64,000 nt of DNA. Source: Holothuria scabra. Taxonomy: Eukaryota > Echinodermata > Holothuroidea > Aspidochirotida > Holothuriidae. The stretch is from positions 12,401,450 to 12,465,449 of the forward strand of contig CM074187.1 in assembly GCA_037179385.1 (NCBI GenBank), in the 5' to 3' direction. Both the position numbers and the translations under genes were made by a program. Under the pieces are notes generated by a model that was not told where the DNA came from, ran no database searches, and saw nothing but the letters and a program-made list of their open reading frames with translations. Each line of letters starts with the position of its first letter. The first letter of the stretch is position 1. Of this stretch, positions 1 through 11,542 are shown piece by piece.

Positions 1-1054
1 GTTTGTTTCTTTTGCTTTATTTATTTAAGAGCGGTAATCTCAAAAGAAATTCAAACTGAAATTATGTTGCATTACAAACTCATTACTTTTAAAGTCACAT
101 TAAAGTCACCACGGAGTTTACAAACTTAAATACAAAAATAGCCATATGTAAATTCAAGAAGTTATGAAAGTGCCCACCAACTTTTATGATCATCTGAGAT
201 ATCATGACACATTTTAATCGATCCATCCCAAATTTTCAATGTTCAACTTTTCCAAGAGATGATCCCACCTTCTTCATTTATGTTCTTTGGCATCGGAACC
301 AAATGCCCTTTACAGTTTTGTCTTTCTCACAGTCTTGTATTTTCAAACTAAAATGTCGGTTTTTGTTTTTAATTGCGTTCGTTTGTTACTTTTTTGCTTA
401 ATTTGTAAGCAACCTTTTCATTTCATTTTCTTTTAACCTTGCTTTTATAGTTTATATTCTCTCAATGTCGTATGTTTGCATTTTATTGTTTGAATTGTTA
501 ATCGTGTTTTAGTTCTGGTTCATTGTTTTTCGATGTATAGCATTTTATAGATAAACCATAACATTAGAATTTGAACATAATAATTTGAGAGTTAGGTATA
601 GGGTGCTTTTACTGACGTCACAGTTGGTTAGCTCTTAGCAAGTATAACTAGCTGAGACCAGTGAGCTGCTATTAGCAGCTCCCTGCTGAGACACAGCTGA
701 CGACCTACGGGTGCCTGTTGCACTAAAACTTTGTCGTGTGACGTCACATGAATGCATTCTGTAGTGAATCTCCACACCTACATACAACCCTTATTTCATT
801 TTACCAACCTATACACGAAGGATTTACCAACCTACATGAAGGAGTACTGACGGATATCGTTTGTCTCCTACCACGAAAAGAACCATATTAGGATTCTTTA
901 GATCTAAGCAGACTCATCAGAACTATGGTTCGTTTTTATAAGTGGATGTGGTGGATATCATTTAGAACCAATGAATGCGTCATTGACTGTAGAAACGTGT
1001 ATTGTCCGTTCGTTAACCAAAACACTACTTACACAACAGTACATACCACCACGA
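1..1054. other. Flank with no supported gene
   Basis: AT-rich; only short chance frames. Two TGACGTCA palindromes occur near 613 and 739, matching CRE/ATF sites, with no coding sequence beside them. I see no tRNA, rRNA or conserved protein here. Confidence 0.4.
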
Positions 1055-1314
1055 TATAGACGAATCCGGACAGATTGTGATGGTCTGACTTAGTCGACCA
1101 TTACTGGGGTCCTTCACCTTTAATCTTGAAATTTCCTTTCTTACCTGTTCCATGAATGGTTGTACACTGAAGTGTATCTTGATTTTCTCAACTTCACTAA
1201 ATATGAGGATTTGAAATTCACGTAGACAACAAATGAGGACGATTTAAGGCTGATGGACCCCACTTATGGCTTCCTACAGTCACTAAAAACAAGCGCTAAT
1301 CGGATTCGTCTATA
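1055..1314. mobile_element. Short TIR element (MITE family 1, copy 1)
   Basis: The segment begins tatagacgaatccg and ends cggattcgtctata, a perfect 14-base terminal inverted repeat about 260 bases apart. The interior (Ttacctgt..catg..atggttgtacactga and gatttaaggctgatggaccc) recurs at 58037-58303 with matching ends. No coding capacity, so a non-autonomous DNA transposon is likely. Confidence 0.75.
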
Positions 1315-4300
1315 AGAAGACTTTTTTGGACATAAGTTATTACAATTTTTGTTAAAGTAAAGTTGGTACTGATGAAAATGTTTAAAAATGAATGCATCCA
1401 ATGTGACGCGGAGTGATTTGTAAACTATACATCGCCTCTGATTAACATTTCGCCTATGAAAATAATTACCCACCTACAGTATATGTGATTACTTGTATGA
1501 ACATGAATTCTTATGAGATCTTGTACAACTTGACTACTCAAGCTTTGCAACCTTTTGTAAAGTTAATATCAAACATTAAAACTTTGGAATGCCGCAATAG
1601 CTTCGAGTGCAAGCAACGAATATTTTAAAAATTCTATTTGTATTACATGAAAAGACACCCAGAAGTCCCAGCATGAGCGACAGGTTGTCCTAAAGATGAC
1701 GGAAGCAGTCCCTTCATGAGGATATTGGGTGGCATGGCTTTTATGAACGAAAATCTAACAGTTTAAGGTTTACCGTACTTTCTCTGGAGAATTTTGAAAA
1801 TTTTGCTTTTATTTAGAGCAGTCGTACAATTTGGATTTAAAAACCTACATTTTTTTTTAGAGAAAATCAAGTAAACCGTCGGGCGAATTATCACCGTCGG
1901 GATTCATTTTTTATTGTACCGTTTCCATACCCTGACGAGACTAGAAATTTTCCCCACCGATTGAGAAAAACCTAGATAGGGTACTCTCTAAAAATAAAAA
2001 GAGTGGAATTTCACTCGTTAGAAGTGTGAAGGTTATAAAGTTCACTCCAAAAGGGCGGAAATTTACTAACAAAAAGTGTGAAATTCACTCCAAAAGAGGG
2101 AAGTTTTACTTTTGATGGAGTGCCTACACGGACCTCTCTTATAAAAGGGTGATCCTTGGAGGAACTCGTTGAAGAATTTTCATTCTTTTTGGGATGAAAA
2201 GCCTCTACAGTGGAGTGAATTCACCATTTCACTCAATTAGAGAGTGACTAAGTTCACTCGTTTGTTTTAAGAGTGTACATTATCACAAGAAAAACAACAC
2301 TGATTATGGGAGGCGATCCTTCTTCAAATGTAGGGGGATATAGTTGGTGTCACTATCCAAGCGGAGCGCCACCATCAGTTAACGCGGAGCTTACAAAGAA
2401 AATTTCGGCCCAAAACGCACGGAATCACCACCGGAAACGGCCTTTCCTTGTAATCTAACATGTTATCATAGCAACTGTCACAAGCGTATTTCTTACAAAG
2501 GTAAAAAGGCCTACCGTTAAAATTAAAAGTTGTGTAATTGCCTTGTAAGGGGGATTAAGTTTGTGAATCGAGTGAAAAGAAAATCATCGAGTAGTGAAGT
2601 AGCTAGACTTTTTCGGGGGGAGGGGCAAGCACACAAATTTTCCAATTTTTTATTTAATTGTGAACGCCATTCCTTTGGGAACCTGATACACCACGCGCGG
2701 AGCGCACCGAAATTTTTGCAGTTATTCGACAGAGTTTCGAAAATGTGGAGCTTGTGTTGGAGAAAATTTTGGATTTTGGGTTTCCTATATAGGGAAATGC
2801 GAAAAGTTAGGGATGACTGAGTGATCTGTATTTCTTATTGGCAAGTGAGATTGCACTGCTGCAAAAGATCGTTGTTGCTACAGTGTTTTCTAAGACCTAC
2901 AGATTGAGGCAGTAAGACTACGTTCTAAGATTCAAGACCTTATATATGGAAAATTTCATGATAGAAAATTCATGAAAATAGCAGCATAGTTGCCGATATC
3001 ACTTAATGATCTGGTGATTTTGTCATTTCCAGAGTTCGGAAAAATTAAGCCAACTGATTTATGAGGGAACGCGACTGCAAGCAGCAGCAGTAACTGCATA
3101 TTTCTGCGCGCGAAAATTTTGAATATTTGAAACAAACAATTACAAAAATAGAGCTTTATTGGAGAGAATTCGGAATTTCATGAAAGAAGAGTTGGTAAAA
3201 CTACACAGTAGTTCGGGTAGTAGTTAACTGTGTCACAAATGGCAAATTTCCGATTTTTCCTTTTTAGAGCCAGGGGGCAATCATCCCTTCTCCCTGTAGC
3301 TACGCCACTTTCATTGAGTATCATTCATTTCTTTATATTGTATCTTTTCCATTCCCATAAATTTTTTAGTTATTTCAAGGCGTGTCGTTGCATGTTATAG
3401 CATTTCAAGTTTCTTGTCGACACTTCTCGTTCTCTTTCAAGTTTTACAATGAATCAATTTGTACTTTTGTGTACACTGCTTATAATCACGCCTCTTTTAG
3501 TACTCTTTATCAAAGCCTAAATATTAAGTTGTTGTTTATAATCATCAGTCATTTTTCGAGTTAAAATATTCTAAGGCTTAATGATGGGCCTAAATATATT
3601 ACATATATTATGGTCATTAGTCATTTTCTGAATTAAATTATTCTAATATTTCTTTTTAAATGGGACTGAGAAAAAGTCGATAAAATTGAACAGAAAGAAA
3701 TAAAATAACAACAATGATTTCCAAAGTGAAAGTCACTGTAAGAACCGTGTGGAGCTTAAACTGAGAAATAATAAAACTCACATGGAAAAGCAAAAAAAAA
3801 AAAAGCAAAAAACAAAGTTGTGACAGAATTAAATCTTTAAAAAAAAAAGAAGAAAAAGTTAAGGTTTGTCGGGAAATTATGTAAAAAGTCTTTTGCAATT
3901 TTGATGGCATTTAAATATTATATATTCTTCCACTGCATGTAAAGTTACCTTATCAGAATATGTATGTAAGAAATGGATACCGTATTTGCAGAAAAATAAA
4001 CTTATGGATGATAACGTTCGAATGTGATAGGCCGTTGAGGATACCGGTGCATATGTGTAATATGTACATGTTTCATGTTCATGTTCTGCACACCATATGG
4101 GAGGGTGTGCAGAACTGTCAAGACACATTCATAGCCTACCATGCCAACACACAACATTAGGTCTAATTAGGCTGCCAACTGGGGGGTGTTTTTCATTAGG
4201 CCCCAATTAGGCTAACATAGCTCAACTGGGCCCCGGCTTAGCCCACATGAGTTTACCACATCTCCTTCATATCTCTCATGAGCCCAATTGGGCCCCAGTC

Positions 4301-7300
4301 AGAGCCCAAGCAAATACAAACGTCAGTCCAAGACCAATAAGGCTCAAGCTACCCAAATATAACCCAATTGGGACCCAACTGGGCTTGTTTGCTGGGCGTG
4401 CGTCCCCTTCTATTTTTTATTAAAACGGTTTTATTTTACATTTTAAAGTGTGGATTTTTGAAATCTTTTAGTTTCCGTTCAATTAAAGAAGTTTTCATAA
4501 TAGCATATTTGACTTTATATATAGTTTCGGAATCCGAAGGTTTGTTTTCATGGGGGATATAGTGTACAGTATCCTCCCCATCCAATTTCATGGTGGATAT
4601 ATCCCCCCACCCACATCCCGTCACGATCGCCGCCCGTGACATTGATGAAGTTGTTTTAAGGAACATTCCATAACAGTTGCTCTTTTGGAAGAGAAAAAAA
4701 TGTGACCTTTACCAATTAGAGTACCCGGTTGATTGGATTACACAAAGTATCAAGGAGAATGGCTGCTTGTACCTTCAAGTAGCAGATACAGAAGGCCAGT
4801 AGATTTTATCTTCAGAAGCCGTGTTTGCTTGTCATGTTTACTTGACCAATCTATCGAGATTTGAAAGATTAGAAGCAAGATAAACTTGGTACTGTTAACT
4901 GTTAGTATGTGATTTACGTATTTGCATGATATATACTCGAATGATACAAAACTTTGGACAAGGAAACAGTTATATCACTTAATAGAATTGTTTCCAAGCA
5001 CGTGTTTTGCCACGTGAATAAAATGACTCCTTTTTAGTGTTCCTTGTCTTTATTTAGTAGCTCATATTCTACGTTACATAAGTTAAACAATGGGTGGTCA
5101 ACAGTGTAGAACCATGGAGGTGCGATTACACCTCCCTGGTAGAACTCTTTGCTGAAAAGATCTGTTCAATTTCGTCATGTAAATGTGGGGACAAATAAAG
5201 AAGGACCCTTCATCCAAAACAAAAAATTGAAGGTATTTCAAAGACACTTCTGTATTTCATAATAACCTGCGTAACACTGATCACCAACATTTATTTTCGA
5301 GCTCCTTGTTGTTAAGTTACAATATATTTCATGCCTTTAATTCAAATGTGCCGGCTGCGTGTAGTTTTAAAGCAAACAAATATTAAGATCATCGAATCAA
5401 TTCATAATAAGTGATTGTTCGACCCAACCGGAAAAGATAACAAATTTATTAATTGGAGCTTATCAAAAGTCAGGTTTGAAAACCACAGCAGTTGCCTCAA
5501 ATATCTTATTTTAAATACAAGTTACACAACAGCTAATTCTCACTAATTTCAAAGTATCTTCATTACCCTGTCATATTCCAGGAATCATAAATATATAACA
5601 TATGTATAATATATATATAATTCGGAAGGTCACATTTATGAAGAGTAACAAGTAAGAGCAGTAAGTTACTTTTCATAAATTTCACAATTTAGCGAGACAA
5701 ATATTGTCACATGATAATCATGATTCTCAAGCGCCATTCATAAAGACTATACCGTACGAATAGGAATGACTTCTCTTGCCCTTTAATGAATCATAAGAAT
5801 AAAGGCATTATACAGGACAGTAGGAAGACTAGGAGTGAGCAGAAAGACTATTTAGGGTGAAATATACATCATATTTTAAGGGTGAATTCCGTTTTTCAGA
5901 AGGCGACCGCACGCCTACAATCTGGCTTTAGGCTTGGTTTATGCACCCCGGATGTATCAGGGAGCTGTTATTTAGCTGCTACCCGAGTATAATTATGCAA
6001 GATGTGAACACGCAGTGTCGGAAGGAGTGGAACGTGACTTCAGAACTCTTTTTCGTCCTGAAAGAGGTGGGCGTTTAACTGGCTGTTTAATGGTCCAGTT
6101 CTCTCACCCCAAACAGTACCAATTCTCCTAACTTTCTTACTTAAGCAACTCCCACAATTGCCTGAAATTCATCCTCATCCAGATACAATCTCGGTTTATT
6201 GCTTCAAGGTGAGTATAGGAAAACTCAATTTATATAATCAAAACACTCTCAGTACCGTTCATGCTGTGTAATATAAGCTTTGGTACTCTGCATTGTTTGA
6301 ATTAGCTGTCAATTAAAGAGCTGAGAATTTCGATACCCCCGTACCAAAACTGTATTTTGGGGTGAGAGGTTTGGCCCTTTAAGCAAATGAGTATCACAAA
6401 ACTATGTATAGAACATGTATTGCGTATATATTTTTAGCTTCACTGTACCGAGGGTAGTTGCTTGTACATTGTACATGCTGGAGTTTTGGACTCACTTTGA
6501 AATTCCATTCTTTTCTGCCGGTTATTTATAATAAAGAAGCCAAGTGTAGTCTACAAAAAATCTGAACAAAATGGGATGTGCATGCTCAAATATGCACAAC
6601 AAGATGTTGTCTGCTGTGAGGGCATTTAGTATTACACCCCACACTGACTAGTTCTTTTCTGGAACAACTATGCTTCCGGGTTTCTTGAGACCTATTTCTT
6701 GGTACCGCGGTAGCCAAGTTTTTAACACTTTTCCGAATTCACAACAAAGCAGTAAGCCGTCGTGACGATATTTAATGTTTTGCTTACATACATTACGCAA
6801 GGTAAAGTCAGTAACATAAAGGAATGGTAACTGGTCAGATTATGTTTATTTAATCTGATTGAACTCTGAACTCTAAACAAAATAGTGATAGGTTATTAAT
6901 GTGATTATGTAGGCAAGGAACAGGCTACCACTAGTATAAGCCTTAACTTTGATTGGATTGGTACCTCAATTCTTAAGTCTTCTATCCGTGAACAGGGTGA
7001 GCGAAGTTAGTCACCATTTACACAAACCAAGACATAACGGTGCGAAGCTTTATTTTTAGTGGCATACACAAAGACGCATGCGCACATCACAAAGACAAAC
7101 TTATTAGGCCTAGGTTGTCAGCCGCTCATACATTTTCTTCTTTGTCAGTGGTGAATTCTGTAAGTTATCGTTGACCAATCACGTTGTCTGACACAAAACA
7201 CCTCACTGACGTAACACTAATTTTGAGGTTGTGTAATTAGTGTGGCACTCATGATATTCTCGGAATTTCCATTGAAATATCCTTTGTCATGGAAGACTGC

Positions 7301-7466
7301 AGGTGCATATATAAGCCACTTTTTTAGTACTTGCAGCATTTTGTAACTCGAGGGGGTGTTATGATGCAATTTTGCCATCATCCCGACTCAGTGACATCAC
7401 GACATTAATAAACGTATGATGTAAATGTAAAGGATTATTCTTGCTATTGGTCAAACACGAATTGCA
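1315..7466. other. Gene-free flank with scattered repeat fragments
   Basis: No open frame here resembles a protein. Around 1990-2280 short palindromic units such as gtgaaattcac and ttcactccaaaag recur. A GGAGCGCCACCATC-type fragment lies at 2355-2450. At 6215 an AAG|gtgagta donor-like site follows a non-coding stretch. Segments near 6091 and 6340 carry inverted copies of ctctcaccccaaa. None amounts to a gene. Confidence 0.4.
4140..4420. repeat. Degenerate GGGCCCAATTGGGC-rich repeat, copy 1
   Basis: The stretch repeats motifs such as ggccccaattaggc, caactgggcccc and cccaattgggcccc at irregular spacing, self-complementary around CCAATTGG. A second block with the same motifs lies at 25060-25380. 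Any open frames inside are by-products of the motif. Confidence 0.6.
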
Positions 7467-8125
7467 GTTCATTTTCAGGCAGTCTAGAATGGAACCATGC
7501 ATGACAGACCAATAATGTAAGCTTCTTCGGGAAGCAGTTTTAAAGTTTGGTTTCGCCGAACGGCCCTTTGTCAGGGACTCGGGGGGACTTCGGGAAAAGC
7601 ATTTTAAACTTACTTACCTGGCGCAGGTGATCACGGGGGCATCGCTCCTGGGCTTTGGCTAAGATCGGTATCTGTTCTTTTCATCCAGTCTAGAATGGAG
7701 CCATATATGTCAGACCAATAATGTAAATGGCCTGACGGCCGTGAAGTTGGTCACATATTGTCCTTCAGTGAGTGGACGTAATAGCTTCTTCGGGAAGCAA
7801 TGAAAGCTTTTGTTTCGCCGAACGGCCCTTAACCAGAGGGTCGGGAGGACTTTAGAAAAAGCATTTTTACTTTAGTTAATCATACGTGATTGCTGCTTGG
7901 CCTTTTGGCTAGGATCATGTGTCGTATCTGTTCTTTTCACCCAGTCTAGAATGGAGCATACAAGACAAACCAATGATGTAAATGGTCCGAGGGCAGAGAG
8001 GCTGGTCACTGTTATCCTTCAGAGGACGTAATAGCTTCTTCGGGAAGCACTTCAAAATTTGTCAAGTTTTGCGGAACGGCCCTTTGACAGAGGGTCGGGA
8101 GGACTTTAGAAAAAGCATACGTGAT
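7467..8125 (+). repeat. Array of U1/U2 snRNA-derived repeat units
   Basis: Three consecutive units share tctagaatgga, caataatgtaa, gcttcttcgggaagca, tttcgccgaacggccctt and gggaggacttt. They start near 7481, 7690 and 7946, spaced about 204 and 256 bases. Between them are snRNA-like heads: 7611-7635 matches U1 5' (tacttacctgg, then tgatcacg), 7641-7682 matches U2 5' (atcgct, ttggctaagatc, tatctgttcttt), and 7894-7940 is a second U2-like head. The U2 branch-recognition GTAGTA is changed (gtcgta), and Sm-site and 3' stems are not recognisable, so these look like snRNA-headed SINE-like repeats, not working snRNA genes. Confidence 0.65.
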
Positions 8126-9014
8126 CATTGGAGCCACATATAGCTTCTTTTGGTAGCAGTTTAAACTAATAGCACCTCCCTTGCTTTAAAAAAAGTTTCG
8201 CCGAACGTCACTTTGCCGGAGAGTCCATGGGCGTCCGGAAGGGGGCACTTGCCGTCCCCCTGGAAAATCAAACTTGTAAAAAAAATTAATTAAAAATTGA
8301 AATAAAAAAAGTAAAAATCACCAAAATATCTTCACTCACAGCGTCAGTTTTTACTCGTGAAATATGCAGACATTTGACCAGGAATAGCAAAAGAGAAGAT
8401 GGTATGCTGAAGAGTGAAATCGTAATTTGGGGACCATCGTTCGTGATATCTATTGGAAATTTGTAATTGTAAAAACTATGCCAAAATAGTACTAGTTGTC
8501 AGGTATGTAGTGCGCATATGGCATCCGACTATTGATGAATGCGTTGGTCCTGGTTTGGCCCCATCCTGATCTCAAGCTGCGACGCGCGGATGTAAGTGGG
8601 ATATAAAAGGTGAATATGGGGGGCGGGGTATGATTCGTAATTGGGTAACGGATATTTAGCCTATATAGGCTGTTTGACAGTTGTAAGTTTTATCGTGCAT
8701 AGGCGTGAGAGGCCGTTACCGAGAGGCAGATTTCCCTTCAACAATTTTTTACATTGAAAATTCTAAAAATCGACAAATTACCGACATGAAATTCCTGTTT
8801 CAGGGCTGGGTACATGCAGCTTATAACACTCGCCAAGTGTCGTTTCCGGCCATCTGGAGGGTTTTTAAGGCCCAAAACTTTCTTGTACGCTCTGCGCCAA
8901 CCTATGGTGTCGCTCCGCTTAGATAATGCACACATTTCAATCATCCATAAATGACCTTGCCCCCTTGCAAAAATTTCTGTGGACGCCCATGCGAGAGTTG
9001 GGATTTCGAAAAAG
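8126..9014. other. Gene-free flank with a dispersed-repeat copy
   Basis: A damaged unit of the snRNA-linked repeat lies at about 8139-8230 (tttcgccgaacg). At 8830-8930 a reverse copy of the GGAGCGCCACCATC family is present (ggtgtcgctccgc). The open frames over this part are repeat-derived. Confidence 0.5.
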
Positions 9015-9215
9015 ATCATTGGAACGATACATGACAGACCAGTAATGTATAATGTAAATAGACTGCGTGAGGGCCGTGAGGTTGTCTTTAAGTGGACGTA
9101 GCTCAAGTTTACTTCGGAAGCAGAACTCCTTCGGGACTAGTACTGCTTGGTTTGCCCGAACGGCTCTTCGCCAGAGGGTCTTGAGGACTTAAGAAAGAGG
9201 CTTGCGTGATGATTG
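9015..9215 (+). repeat. Diverged unit of the snRNA-linked repeat family
   Basis: Shares gacagaccagtaatgta, gggccgtgaggtt, cttcggaagcag, cgaacggctcttcgccagagggtc and ggactt with the 7467-8125 units. A short attggaacgatac at its start resembles part of U6, but this may be chance. No U2 head is present. Confidence 0.55.
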
Positions 9216-9974
9216 ACTCAAATTAGATTTTTTGAATATTTATTTACCCTAAGATGTAACAAGTAATATCCAAAGAAGTACGCTCAATGTCATCATACAA
9301 GGGAGAACCATTTTACAATATTTTGGTGTTTGAGGGAGACATTCTCTCCCTAAACTCACGTCATATAGATATGATGGTATAGGTATGCTATTTAGTTAGA
9401 TGAGGTTTTAAGGCTGAGTATCTAACCAATTGGTTCAAGTAACACCAGTCACAGCACATTTTCAATCTATAAAATGTGTAATGCCGCAGGTTAAACGACT
9501 GGTTGAGTATTTGCCCGACAGAGGTTCAAATTTAACTCCCGAAAATCAAAGTGGAAAATTTGGGGGTTTCATTCCCTGTTCATACTTCGTGCTTTCAAAT
9601 GTATGCAACAAAAACAGACTCAATAAAATCAGAAGGCGGTGCTTCTGTTTTATTTACACCTCTCGAATAAAATGCCAATTACATGAAATATGGAATTGAT
9701 TTTATCACAATGGGAAAATATGCATGAAACCGTTAACCAGTTCGGACAGAAAAGCTTTGTTGAAGAGGTTGGGGTGGCACACTTTGTCAATGTAGGCTAT
9801 TTGCGGGGAAGTCATGTGTCCTAGATGATTTGAACCAGTTACAAGACGAGGCCTTATCAAGAATGAAATTATGTGGGGGTAGAGGCAGCGGCGTAGCCAG
9901 GATGGGATTCTTTTTTTGGGGGGGGCCTAGGGTAACAAGTGGGGGGCCTGGTACCTTCGAGGGTCAGGCACAGC

Positions 9975-10470
9975 AAGACTATCTAAGCGGAGCGCCACCA
10001 TCAGTTGGCGCGGAGCGTAAGAGAAAATTTTGGGCTTAGAAACTCCTCCAGATGGCTGGAAACGGCACTTCCAATGTGTTTTAAGCTGCAAGTACCCAGC
10101 CTTGATGTACCCAGCCTTGAAATACGAATCTCATGTATGCGACTTCTCAAATAAAAAGAATAAAAAATTCAATCTATTAAAAATGATAATACATACACTT
10201 TTTAGGGACCCCAAAACTGGGCACTTCTGATCTGTGGCCTGGGGGATGAGACTAAAGGGAACCGGTATCTCCCTTTCCCTTTGGAAAAATTGTAAGCTTC
10301 AGAAAGACGTAGATCGCAAATGCGGCAGCAATATTTGAATCTGAGGGGAGCGCCACCATCGGTTGGCGTGGAGTGTGCAAGAAAATTTTAGGTTTTAAAA
10401 CCCCTCCAGATGGCCAGAAACGGCACTTCCCACGTATTTTAAACCGGATGTACACAGCTGCAAATGCAGC
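9975..10470 (+). repeat. Two copies of a dispersed family with GGAGCGCCACCATC core
   Basis: Copies at about 9975-10135 and 10335-10470 share agcggagcgccaccatc, gttggcg, ggag, aaaattttggg, ctccagatggc, ggaaacggcacttcc and a trailing Ala-Cys-type a-c-ccagc. Further copies sit near 2355-2450 and, reversed, 8830-8930; a weaker one is at 18310-18420. No terminal repeats or coding region seen. Confidence 0.6.
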
Positions 10471-10659
10471 AATATTTGAATGGAATTCAGCTTACCTAAG
10501 GCAGTACCTTACCCTTTAACAGGAAAACCAAAAGTAGTTTTGTCCCCCTCTGAGAAACTTTCTTTGCATTAGATTTCCTATATGCAAAATGGTGCCATGT
10601 TCATAAAATGTGCAAAACAAAAAAAAAAATCGAAACAACAAATTTGAAGTACTTTATAA

Positions 10660-11315
10660 TGAAATCATTTATTACACAGTCATTTTTCAGGAGCTTTAAA
10701 GCAATTACTAGATTTCCCAAAATGGCATAGTTGAAAATATGTAGTAAAAATATTTGAGCTTTAAATGTCTTCATCAAAGAATACTAAAATGAATGGTAAA
10801 GGTTTTAGTTTATCATTCCTTAACATATAGATGTTTGATTGAGCAATCAGTTTACTTAAAAACCATTAACAACAAACATGCAATGAAAAGTAAAATACCA
10901 ATAAAAGACATAAGTCTTAATAAGTGATACTTTGCGATATTTCACATAAACAGTAAAATTTAATTTTCATGAGCATTATTGTATACTGTTATAAAATTAA
11001 CTCACCAAAATCAATCAAATGTCATTTCCAGGAAGAAGTAGAAAAGTAGTTTCACATTCAATTTTATAGAATAATTTCTGATTTGTAGTGGCCGGGTATG
11101 ATACTAGACACTTATCACTTTTGCATCATGGTATCAAAAACAATTGGCCAGGTATTCAAATCCTTTCCATATACAATGACCAAGACAATGTGAGTGATAA
11201 CAGTACGCGCTGTTTAAAGATAACGTTTCTCCAATTTATAAATGTGTTAAGTTCTTGGGTAGTATGCCCTCGATCCTCCAAGCACTGAATTTTCATTCAC
11301 AATTAATGATGTTTA
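10660..11315 (-). other. Probable 3' UTR of the receptor gene, with candidate poly(A) signals
   Basis: Following the stop, the minus strand is AT-rich without open frames. AATAAA occurs at the stop itself (plus 11312-11317) and again near 10667-10672 (tttatt on the plus strand). The second would give a 3' UTR of about 650 bases. Which site is used cannot be told from sequence. Confidence 0.35.
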
Positions 11316-11542
11316 TTAAGCATCCATAGCTGCACCATTTGTATCTCCTATTTGAACTTTGCCCTCATTACTGCTTGATGTGTAGACTGCATTGTCAAAT
11401 CCAGCAGCTGAAGGCATACCAGCATCCTTAGGAGCAGATGGACTCATTTTACGTGTGATGAGGAAGAAGGCGACAACAGCTGCGAGGCAAACAGCTGCTA
11501 AAACACCAATAACAGTTCCTGCAATTGCCCCCGGACTCATAC
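11316..11542 (-). CDS. Receptor exon 35: transmembrane helix, cytoplasmic tail and stop
   Basis: Encodes a hydrophobic run of about 25 residues ([20 protein letters not shown] then AFFLI), a TRK stop-transfer signal and a tail of about 45 residues ending GAAMDA and TAA. The tail holds FDNAVY, matching the FxNxxY internalisation motif known from mannose receptor tails. Acceptor ttcttcag. An AATAAA overlaps the stop codon. The helix and motif are visible directly; endocytosis is inferred. Confidence 0.92.

Noticed and set aside
7641..7682. Functional U2 snRNA gene
   Set aside because: Only the first 40 or so bases match; the branch-recognition bases are changed in other copies and no 3' stem-loops or Sm site can be identified.
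8738..9106. Minus-strand open frame of 122 residues
   Set aside because: Overlaps a reversed dispersed-repeat copy and a snRNA-linked repeat; no recognisable protein features.
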